Assembly: GCA_010645155.1 (NCBI GenBank)
Contig: CM021322.1
Span: forward strand, 6,066,308 to 6,130,307
Length of the DNA: 64,000 nt
Reading direction: 5' to 3'
DNA from: Tigriopus japonicus
Taxonomy: Eukaryota > Arthropoda > Copepoda > Harpacticoida > Harpacticidae
Part shown: one piece after another, positions 55,021-64,000 of the stretch
Position numbering within the stretch: position 1 is the stretch's first letter
Layout: each line of letters opens with the position of its first letter
Notes under the pieces: generated by a model
Database searches by the model: none
The model's input: only the letters and a program-made list of their open reading frames with translations
What the model was told of the DNA's origin: nothing
Translations under genes and position numbers: made by a program

Positions 55021-56924
55021 ATGACGAACAATCTCACCACCAATTATGACATTCCAAACTGGTAAAAAACGACTTTCAAGTCCATGAGTCCCCATCTCCC
55101 ATGTTGGGGACGAACCAATGAAGCCTCGCTATCCGTTTTTCCTTAGGGCGGGCAAACCTCCGACGGGATTGCATTTGGACGTGTTAAAAGATGGAAAATT
55201 GATTCAGAAGTTGATGATTGATGACAAGCGTTGCTATTTGTTTGGCCGGAATGCCCAACTCAACGACGTGTGTATCGACCATCAGAGTTGCTCTCGAGTT
55301 CATGCCGCATTGGTCTACCACAAGCATCTCCATCGCATGTTTCTCGTCGATTTGGGAAGCAGTAAGTAGACGCTAAAGCGACTCACGGTTTCGCCAACAT
55401 TAATTAAAATCCATGGGAATGCCCAAGAAATCAGCGCCTCCGGTAAAAATTCTCACCAAAGTCTCGATTATGGATACGCTTATCGAAACGGAAAGCGGAG
55501 AAACAGGGGAAAGAGGAGAGTTTTTAGGTCAAAAAACGTCCAAAGCAGATTTTGTATCTTTTTTGTTTTTTTTCTTGCAGATTCTAAATGTTGGTCTAAA
55601 AAAGGTTTTTGTCCAAAACATGCATGATTATAAAATGAACTTAGAGAGTGGTGTATTGCTTCAAGCTAACTGCTATCGGTATAGTTTAAGAGGCAACAAG
55701 GGTTTTTTCACTTGTTAGACTTTGGATTCTTGGAGAGTTTTTTCGTTTGAGACTTTTTAATTTCAATTGCACTTACATTATCTTTCATTTAGATTTCAGA
55801 TTTCTTTCCAAAAAAATCATAAAAAGCAAACTAACTTTTTGACCTTCTTGACAGCTTGTTCATGATTGAAAACATTGGTACCCAATTACCCCTTCAAAAG
55901 GCTGAAGGAACATAAAAACCGCAAGAAACGTCCTCATGCTCAATTTTTTTATTTGAGTAAATCCGTAAACCTATCCATGAATGTTTTATCTCAATTGCGG
56001 ACGGACACAAACCCTTTTCATCGTGAGTTGAAAGTTAGTCTTGAATCTTTCATTGATCTTTCAGCTCACGGCACGTTCATCGGTCGAGTCCGTTTGGAAA
56101 GTCATAAGCCCACGCAATTACCCGCGGAAAGCCAGTTCCATTTTGGCGCCTCCACACGCATGTATTTAGTTCGAGAACGGCCACAATCTGGACCTCGACC
56201 CATTATGGACGAGTTGGAAAAGGCCGGCGAGAACACGGATGGAGCGCATCTTTTAGGCTTGCCTGAGACCGAGACGGAATTAGATCATCTGACGGAGTTC
56301 AATACGGCACACAACCGACGCATTACCATGTTGGGCATCCCGGAAGAAAAACCCAGGAAGAAGCGCAAGATTCGGATCACTTTCAATGAGGAGGAAGACG
56401 TTATCAATCCTGAAGATATCGATCCGAGTGTGGGGAGATTTCGAAATATGATCGAGTCCACGGTCATACCCAAAAAGGTAACTGAGGTGAAGGTCACGCG
56501 AAATGTTATCATTTCTAGGGATATTTAATTGCTTTTGTTCTAGCGCCCGAACGAGTCATCCTACCCTGGTTTATTATCTTCCGGCCACTCCGGGCCCTCA
56601 CCGAACAAAAAGCCCCATCTGCTTCCTCGACCTCAATCTCCCAAAGGTCTTTATGATGGAATTGATCCTACGTTTGGTGGAGTCACGGGGTTTTCCTCGA
56701 AATTAGGTATTCCCTTACCCAATCCCGCCCCAGAGATTGATATGACCTCACCCGCCGTCAACGTTGTGGCTCCCACAGCTCCTGTCGCGAGCTCATCCAC
56801 TACTCATGAAGCTCACATGTCCACAACCGCCGCATCCTCGGAAGATCCAAATGAGCCCAAGAAGAAGAAATACGCGAAAGAGGCGTGGCCAGGGAAAAAA
56901 CCCGTACCCTCTCTTCTAATGTGA
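55021..56924 (+). CDS. PPP1R8: Nuclear inhibitor of protein phosphatase 1 (NIPP1)
   Basis: Exons 55021-55061, 55147-55361, 56065-56477 and 56544-56924 join in phase to 349 codons, against 351 in the human protein. The short first exon (MTNNLTTNYDIPNW) corresponds to the human start before WAGKPPPGLHLD. An FHA domain follows (YLFGRNAQLNDVCIDHQSCS, SRVHAALVYHKHLHRMFLVD, THGTFIG), which binds phosphothreonine-proline motifs of splicing factors such as SAP155 and of CDC5L. A nuclear-localising basic stretch (EKPRKKRKIRITF) includes the PP1-docking RVxF-type motif, here RITF. Then comes the highly conserved INPEDIDPSVGRFRNM, and the C-terminus ends EPKKKKYAKEAWPGKKPVPS plus LLM, matching the human end almost exactly. 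NIPP1 targets and restrains protein phosphatase 1 in the nucleus, linking it to pre-mRNA splicing and chromatin. Assignment is very secure. Intron 2 is about 700 bases. Confidence 0.97.
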
Positions 56925-56929
56925 AATAT

Positions 56930-58580
56930 TTGCCATGCGAAGGCTCGATGATATTTCCATTGATTATTTGTTTTATAGCAATCAATTGCGTCAGTCTAAA
57001 CTGGCTTAAATAGACGATAAGTGTTTTGTTGAAACCGCCTTGCTTGTAAATTCTAGTTATTAGAAAGTAGTCAAGCAACGTATCAAGCCTTATTTTTTCA
57101 ATGAATATTTGATATTTTTAATTTTTCAACCAGTTTTCAGCGCGTAAGTTAGCTCATCTTTTGAAGACACCATATTTCAATTTTCAATTTCATCAAACGT
57201 CCAAAGCCTACGGCTCTCTCCAACTCGCAACACAAGGTCAGTCGGTTGTTAAGGGTATTTGGAGTTGAAGCTCAGAAACATATAATAATTAGAGGGCTAA
57301 CAGAGAAATGTCACTCCAGTACAGGCAGTGGAGATTTGTTTTGAACACACTTCATTGATCCGGCAACAAGGGTGTCAAGTGACGAATTATCATACATTGC
57401 TGTTATTCCAGCAAAGCAGTTGAATGAGCAATTTTACCACTGACCCCCTAAAAACTTAAGTTCAGGTTGTGAATCATGTAACTTAGCGTGTTCAATGTCA
57501 AATCCCATCCAAGAAGCACGGAAATCATGGAGTGGGAGGCTAGCAATGAGAATTATGATTTCCAGTAGAAACAAACCATTTGCCTTCTTCTGCAAATGTG
57601 ATCTGGCTTGCATTGAGAAGGAAACGCATTTTAAATTTCAGCCCAATCGAATGTCCGAGTGAAAAGTTATGCCTTCTCAAACTTATGTACTGAAGAGAGC
57701 ATAGAATGAACGAACTCGCCCTTTTGTGGTAAAACGATTACCACAAAAGGGCGAGTTCATTCATTCTTGCTAGGATTTGCACTGAGCTTTGAGAGAGAAT
57801 AACTTTCGACTCCGACGATTGAGCTGAAAATTGAAGTACGTAGTCTACTCAACAAAAGAAAGGTCTCATTTGCAGAAGAGCATTATTGACTCGTTTCTAC
57901 TGGAAATCATAATTCTCAGTGCTAGCCTCCCACTCCATGGTTCCAGTGCTTCTTGTCCCATCACACACAAAATGCAGGCTTGGTGACTTACAAAATTTTC
58001 ATAGTGTCATTTCTCTGTTAGCCCTCCAATAGTAATATGCGGCAGAAATAATCATGTTGAAGAAAGTTTCACTAAATAAGCTGCGTTTTTTTTAATCACA
58101 AAAACGCAGCTTATGTTCCGAGACTCGACTCGAGCATGGTTCTTTCTACTGGGCATTACTATGCTTCATCCATACTTCCTAATGCCCTCAACAACAGACC
58201 CATAGTCATACCCAGAACCTGGGACTCTGAATTCAAGGATTCGAAACGAAAGAAACCCATTTAAACGTGATTTTATTCTTCTCGTTTCAACATACCTTAC
58301 ACGATTGGATTTCGGATGTCCCGGACAGAATTTCCATTAGACATACATACACTATCGTAAATAAAATAGGTTATTATAATTTATATGGTATGGATCACAG
58401 ACAACGGCATTTTCCCCCCCGACGATTCTGTACTTCTTTTGTCATTGAGATTATCCCAATGTCGGTCAATTGAAAAAATGGGGGCAAAACCCTTACTGGG
58501 AAGGCTTCTCGCAAATCTTCAGAGGTTTTGGTACTTCCGAGTAGGCTGATTTCAGACAAATGTGACAAGCAATCGTTTCT
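56930..58580. other. Intergenic region holding a palindromic element
   Basis: Apart from the inverted-repeat element at 57.3-58.0 kb (separate entry), no gene is visible. A second small inverted repeat, AAGCTGCGTTTTTTTTAATC followed by an AAAACGCAGCTTAT mate, lies at about 58077-58114. An AATAAA on the minus strand near 58272 could serve the HERPUD-like gene. Confidence 0.45.
57289..58030. mobile_element. Large palindromic foldback element
   Basis: The ends are inverted (left AGAGGGCTAACAGAGAAATG, right read backwards GGAGGGCTAACAGAGAAATG). Inner blocks are inverted too: GGAGTGGGAGGCTAGCAATG and AGAATTATGATTTCCAGTAG at about 57530-57570 pair with CTACTGGAAATCATAATTCT and CTAGCCTCCCACTCCATGG at about 57898-57940. 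At the centre (57704-57766) GAACTCGCCCTTTTGTGGTA is followed after seven bases by its complement. The whole element of about 740 bases can fold on itself. It has no coding capacity. Its ends resemble those of the 2.6-kb element at 46.0-48.6 kb, which may be a related longer copy. Confidence 0.8.
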
Positions 58581-58588
58581 TCGAATGT

Positions 58589-60273
58589 TCAAGCTTCTTG
58601 ATATTGCTCAGGCAAGAGGGATGTAAAAAACGTCGAAGCAAAGGCATATGCAGTAGCAAGATAATCTGGATTTTCGGTAGTTTCGTTACTCGTTCCTTCA
58701 GATTGATCGTGGTTTTCCTCTACATTTTCATGGGACTCTTCATCAGCTGGATTTCGGGATTCTTCGCCGGTATCTGTTACATTATGCTCGTTGTCGACCT
58801 CCTCAGTCATTGTTTCTTCATGAGTGGGCTCGACTTGAGGCTGAACGAGATTGTCCTCTTCGACATTGTTGGGGTCCAATGGTGGAGGACGGGGGCGAAA
58901 GTAGCCGACATTCCAGAGATAAGCCAAAACGGCCCAAATCATGACGAATAAAATTCGACCCGGGGATGAATAGCCGTAGATCAGACTGAACATCACAATG
59001 GCCCGCGTGGCCAAATCGAGCCAATCGAGCGCGTCTCGTTGTCCCGCACCTTCGTCGTTATTGGCTACAGCCCCAATGGCTCCTCCTGGTCCGGCATTAC
59101 CCACTTCCGGGGCTCCCTGAGGTATGTCCGCACCACCTGGTGCCGGTCCCCCGGGCAATCCCGCACCCACAGGATGGCCATCGACTGGAGGATGAGCTTG
59201 CCCAGCCTGGGCAGCGGGTTCCATGTGAGGGAAGAACGAATCCTGAGGTCCTGTGAAAGGCCCTTGAGCGTGTCCGGGTGGCCAAGCCAACTGGGGAATT
59301 GGTGCTGGGGCAGCCCCTGTCACTTGCATGTAATGCATATATTGGTTCATGTACTGGGTACAAACGGTTTGCCACCAAATCATCTGAAACACAAAATGTC
59401 CGATAACGATCGTAAATACCGGCTGATATTAAAGACTTCATGAACAGTTACCATCACTGCAATCTTTTAATTCGATGCCTCAAATTAGTACCGATGCGAT
59501 CTGTAGTTAAAGTAAGTCATGGATGTTGACAGCTATGCTTAAGGCAAAATGTGACAATTTCCATCACAATCAACAGTGTGTTTCGCACGAGTTAGCTTTT
59601 CTACGACAGTGAAATTGTTGATCAATTTGCGGTTCCATCGAGTTGGGACAGATTATGTCAGTGATACTTTAGTTTACGAAATATATGTTTGGGTTTGATG
59701 GATTCTATCAATGGATTAGATTCTCACCTGATCGGGTGATGGATTGTGGCTCTGTAGGGCATGCATCTGTTCATGAAAGAGCTCCGACCAAACGTGTTCG
59801 GGGGCTACCCTCTCGGTCCCGGAGGTCGGGTTCGAGGTGGGCAACGGGCTTGGCGTGTCGGTGGACGATGACGACGAACCCACGGTGGAATTAACGGTCG
59901 AACTGGAATTTATGACGGGAGTGGTCCGGGACTGGCCCTCGTCGATGGGGGCGGATGTCTGGCTTTGGGTGTGGTTCGTGGTCTGGACGGGAGAGCGACA
60001 CACCATATGAAGCGTGTAGCTGCTGGCGTGCTCATCGTATCGGAGAACTTGGTCCAAGGTCTGCCAATCCTGCAACAATTTACCCGCATATACGAGTCGT
60101 TGATCGGCGGGCTCGGGATGACCGGGACAGAGTTCAGCAATGGCCCCTTTCACCCGTAGCACGTGCCAATCCCAAAGGGCGGACACACGCAGATCCGCAT
60201 CGGCCAGATTGGGCGATCGAATAACCAACACCACGCCCAAACCACCTCGGGGAGGATTGCGGTCCATGGGCAT
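58589..60273 (-). CDS. HERPUD-type ubiquitin-like ER membrane protein
   Basis: Two exons, 60273-59728 and 59383-58589, join in phase 0 to 446 codons plus stop. Residues about 12-95 form a ubiquitin-like domain (VVLVIRSPNLADADLRVS, DQRLVYAGKLLQDWQTLDQV), followed by a Ser/Thr-rich linker. Exon 2 begins MIWWQTVCTQYMNQYMHYMQ, a conserved HERPUD segment, then a Pro/Gly-rich region. Two close hydrophobic segments (ATRAIVMFSLIYGY and ILFVMIWAVLAYLWNVGYF) form the membrane hairpin that anchors Herp in the ER with both ends cytosolic. The C-terminal third is very acidic (Glu/Asn/Thr). Herp proteins help organise the HRD1 ubiquitin-ligase complex for ER-associated degradation. Vertebrates have HERPUD1 and HERPUD2; arthropods usually one, so I leave the symbol blank. 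An upstream poly-GAC tract is at about 60449-60485. Confidence 0.9.
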
Positions 60274-60279
60274 AACGTG

Positions 60280-60455
60280 AGATCTTCCTTGCGTCTTTTG
60301 GTTCGGTCGAATAGGTTCTTTGGACGAACACGGGCTTGAGCCGTTGTTTAGTCAGGGATGTTTTGGGACTCACGGTAATTGTAGATGTAGTGACTGAGAC
60401 GCAGATCTAATCAGTGTTTAGAAACTCCTGCTGACGGAGAATGGCGACGACGGTA

Positions 60456-60486
<31 letters not shown>

Positions 60487-62270
60487 TGATGATCAGCTAG
60501 TCCTCGATAAATACACTCAGCCTGCTGGCTATTGGCCTCTTCCGCAGTCCAATCCAGATGAAAGACGTGTACTTCCAGTTCTGGCCAGAAGGCAGCCCTG
60601 ATCGAGCGCCTAGCCGAGTCAGCCGACTTGAAGGTTGCAAATCCCCGCCGTCCGTCTGTCTGTCAGGAGGATGAAGTTATCATAGGCTGGCGTCCACGAA
60701 GGGGGCCGTTCTTGGGCTCGGGGTCGTCAGTGGGTCGTCCAGTTGACCAGGCAGTGGGCGCCAGTTAGAGACTCGAGCGCCAGTATGGAATCCAAGGAGA
60801 GCGAGGGTGGAAATATCGACGTCAGAGAATGTAGATCTTTCGGGATCTTGTGAGAAATGTTCAATGCAAAAGTCTACCCGGGAATTCTGATCCTAGATAA
60901 ATGGTGTCTGAAATGGGTGATTGTTAAAAAAGTTTTTCGATATTCTACAAATTTGGCAGCATTCGGGAAAATTGTCAATTCAGTTAAAAAGATATACCAA
61001 CGTGCACGTTTCAAAAAATGTGTAGCTTTCAGGCAAATAAAGTTTTATGCCCAATAAGAGGTTTTTCGCTTTAAAAAATTCAATCCGTTTAATTGCCAAT
61101 TTCGTTTTTCTAACATTTTTGACAAAAAAGACGTGCATCCAAGCCCAAATAAACGGAAACAAAAAATGTACTGTACATCATTCTCAGAGTGTAATTGATT
61201 ACATTACAATTACTTCGCCTAAAAAAGTCATTGACTTCAATTACAAATGCATCTACACAAGACAATTTTATTTTTCAATCTCTTTCCCGCTTTTGCCTTG
61301 ACAATGCAAAACGACAAAAGATCTTTCATTTTTAAGAAGAAATGCACAAACTGGCAACTTGTAATCGCTTGTAATGTCTGAAGGTCCAAATGAAAGTCTT
61401 TCGCCCAAACCAAAAACTTTTGAATGGGCTAAAATATCAAAATTATTTCTATGCCATCAATCTCAAGGCACATTGTTCGGTTTCTGAAAGCGCAAACTTT
61501 TAGTGTTTAGCAGGTAGGACAAATTTTCAAAAAAATTAGCATTACCTGTCTGCTCTTGATTGTGAAAGGCTATACCACCTGACCCAAACATCATGGTCAA
61601 AAGCTCTCCTGGTTTGAAAGTAATTAAATATTATAGCTTGGGTGTGCATTTCAGTATGATTTATTTGTTAGTATCATAACATTAACACCGAATTGAAAAA
61701 TGACAGAATAAGTTGTTTCGCAAGTAAAAACTGATAAATTGGTCTTTATGGTCAATTCATGGTGGTGAGATTTTTAAAAGGAATTGTGATTTGTAATGGA
61801 AAGTTCGTCAATTACATGGCCAAAGAGTAATTAATTACAATTACTAGGTCCAAAAATGTAATTGATTACACCGAGAAAAACACCAGCAAAGACCTTGCGT
61901 CGCCAGACCCATCTTACATTGTTTTCCAGCATGGTTGCCAGGGCAAGTAATGCGATAATAGTTTTTGGCAAAATCTCAAGTTCCTTTCCTTGATGATTAT
62001 CTTCTCTTGAGTGACATTTAGCTCAAATAGCACCCATTTTTTGAGAAATGATCCTTTTCAAAAAAAATGATAGCCATCTAAGAAACAGAGTTAACATGTG
62101 GCCTAAAAGTGGCATCAAAGATTTTGCTCTGGCAACCATGTTGGAAATCGGTGCAAGATGGATCTGGCAAGCAAGGGCTTTACTGATATTTTTCTCGGTT
62201 CATTACATGCAATTGAAATTGAAATTACGTAATAGCAATTACAATTACTCCCCATTCTCTATTCAAATTG
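60280..62270. other. Intergenic region upstream of the HERPUD-like gene
   Basis: 60280-60830 is GC-rich and contains a (GAC)n run, fitting the promoter or leader of the HERPUD-like gene; I looked for an ERSE element (CCAAT-N9-CCACG) and did not see one. From about 61190 to 62260, strings such as GTAATTGATTACATTACAAT, GTAATTAATTACAATTACT and AGTAATTGTAATTGCTATT (reversed) appear in both orientations, suggesting a decayed inverted-repeat element. No gene seen. Confidence 0.4.
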
Positions 62271-62279
62271 ACTGACCGG

Positions 62280-62880
62280 AGCGCGGTAAACAGGTCACAC
62301 GGTAAAAAGGTCACGGGAACAATGTCACGGTAAAAAGGTCACGGGAACAATGTCGCAGTAAAAAGGTCACGGGAACAATGTCACCGTTAAAAGGGTCACA
62401 GTAAAAAGGTCACAGAACAAAGGTGACAGACCCGCGCGGCTCTGAAGGTAACCAAGGGGGAGACCCCAAGGTGTGTTCCATGGTTGAATATTGTCCCATG
62501 GGACCCATTATTAACCGAGTGGAACACTATTATCCCAACCCTCAAAAGGTCCCACAAGCATAGTTAACACGATGTAAGTCTCAACAGATTTTAGAGCAAT
62601 GGTCCAAACCCCCCTCAGATCTGCTGGACCGCGGAGGATGTCCATGCCCCTCTAGAGTAAAAATTTCACCTTTCTTAGTAGAAATGTCCATTCATGCATT
62701 GGCTTCTATGTAGTGGAACATACTAATACTCAGGGAAAGGGTGTCTTGATGTAACCTTTGTACTGTGACCGTTTTACCCTGTGACCTTTTTACTGTGAAC
62801 GTTTTACCCTGTGACCTTTTTACTGTGACCTATTCACTTGTGACCGTTTTGTTTGTGACCTTTTCACCTATAATCTTTTG
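62280..62880. mobile_element. Element with inverted minisatellite ends (GTCAC/GTGAC)
   Basis: At 62290-62430 a 28-base unit (GGTAAAAAGGTCACGGGAAC plus AATGTCAC) repeats in tandem three times with degenerate further copies. At 62757-62875 the complementary sequence (CTGTGACCTTTTTACTGTGA) repeats in the opposite orientation. The interior of about 330 bases has no frame of note. Such subterminal tandem repeats in inverted orientation are typical of certain non-autonomous DNA transposons. A related fragment is at 36.93-36.99 kb. Confidence 0.65.
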
Positions 62881-62884
62881 GTCC

Positions 62885-64000
62885 CAAACACTGATGTCAC
62901 GTTTTCAACGGCTTCCTTTTTTGTTGAAAAGTCGTTTAAATCACGAAAAAACATTTTTTTTTTAGCCTGTTTCGGCTTTTCCGTCCCAAAATTTAGCTTT
63001 ATTTTGCCTAAATCTAGCTTCTATTTTCGATAATTTGGCTTCAAATCTCGCATGTGACATGGTCACACGGTTGATAACTCTGGCTGCAGTTGTTACGCCG
63101 AGGCTTAATTAATTTACTCATTCGAGAGCAAATATTGCACAAGACTAACAAGTGTTCAATGATTGCTGTTGTTATGGAATGTTTAAAAGGCCTTCCAGAA
63201 TATTTAGAGGGAGCAGGTTCTGTTTTGCTTTGCTTGCGTTCTTTCATCAGCTTTTTTCTAACGAATAAGCACCTGCCAAGCAGTGTTCCAGCTCTAACCT
63301 ACCAACGCTAAAGAAACACGTCGCTTTGGATGGCTGACGCAATGAATTCGTGATATCCCGTGCGCAATTCCATTTATCTTAAACGAAGGCGACACGTTTA
63401 AAGAAATACAAAGAACGTTTTACGCATGTACAGTTCCGAGGGCCTAAGATATATGTTTCAATATCTTGGCTCTCGTTGAATATAAAGCGTCGGCTGTTTT
63501 CGGTAAATACTAATTATTTTGCGGGTTACTGAGGGAAAACCCAACGCCTCGCGCAAACTTAGGAAAATGATTATCCTTTCATTTGGTTTTGGGAACATTA
63601 ACATCAACAAAAACAGTACGTTTTTATAAGGTCAAAATAGCGTTTATTAAGAAAAAAGTTGGTAACATGTGTTTCAAAAAAAAAACCTACGTAGATAGTA
63701 ATCTACAAATTTCAATTTTAGGATTTTACTAGTTTTAATGCAGTTTTGGTCATGAACATGATTTATTCCATCAAATTTTATTCCATAAAATATCATTCAT
63801 GTATGAAGTTGTTTGTGATTTTTGAATAAATCAATGAAGTTGGAAAAAGATATTTGTACCACCTAGGAGAAGATTTTTAATTTCTATATTTTAATACAGA
63901 AAACTGAGAAAAGACATGTATCGCATCCCTTACGAAACTAACCTTCAAAAAGAAGCCATAGAACACTTCAAAGGATGGCACTTTTCTGAATTTGTCAACG
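62885..64000. other. Right edge of window, nothing recognised
   Basis: AT-rich DNA without a supported exon. A 73-codon frame at 63090-63311 and its antisense counterpart are short and motif-free. Confidence 0.4.

Noticed and set aside
60270..60850. ER-stress response element upstream of the HERPUD-like gene
   Set aside because: ATTGG and CCACG words occur but not with ERSE or ERSE-II spacing.

Overview
This window is nuclear DNA from an animal, almost certainly an arthropod. Genes have GT-AG introns, coding density is low, and dispersed DNA transposons are common. The gene content includes a tipE/TEH-type sodium-channel auxiliary subunit (an arthropod-typical family), an ionotropic-receptor-type ligand-gated channel and an FMRFamide-receptor-like GPCR. 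A crustacean such as a copepod would fit, but that is inference from gene content and feel, not from a species marker.

Layout. 0.9-8.1 kb: two intact, head-to-head genes for secreted plant/fungal-type haem peroxidases, each 403 codons in six exons of identical length, with matching TATA and initiator elements between them. 8.2-11.9 kb: nothing recognised. 11.9-20 kb: a long minus-strand stretch with many well-spliced candidate exons of one or more helical proteins that I cannot name, interrupted at 13.3-13.9 kb by a hAT-type MITE. 20.3-22.0 kb (minus): a tipE-family membrane protein. 25.2-26.5 kb (plus): a single-pass membrane protein in four exons. 27.7-28.0 kb: a small inverted-repeat element beside a partial copy. 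31.9-34.2 kb (plus): a Bcl-2 family gene, tail to tail with an intronless ionotropic receptor (34.4-36.4 kb, minus). 37.5-39.2 kb: a 5'-truncated, frameshifted non-LTR retrotransposon. 39.9-41.1 kb (minus): a GPCR. 41.6-50.9 kb: a transposon graveyard with nested foldback elements, one of them a hAT MITE with a perfect 8-bp target duplication. 51.4-53.6 kb (minus): a BTB-C2H2 zinc-finger gene. 55.0-56.9 kb (plus): the PPP1R8/NIPP1 orthologue. 57.3-58.0 kb: a large palindromic element. 58.6-60.3 kb (minus): a HERPUD-type ubiquitin-like ER membrane protein. 60.4-64 kb: simple repeats and an element whose two ends are inverted minisatellites.

The genes do not form a pathway; as usual for animals, neighbours are unrelated apart from the peroxidase pair. 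That pair is the most unusual content: plant/fungal-type peroxidases with all catalytic residues present, a signal peptide and conserved core promoters are rare in animals. Exon coordinates were read by eye from splice consensus, reading frame and phase; most internal junctions are supported by phase agreement and family motifs, but none is supported by transcripts. Where an open frame begins at a non-ATG codon I chose the first sensible ATG.
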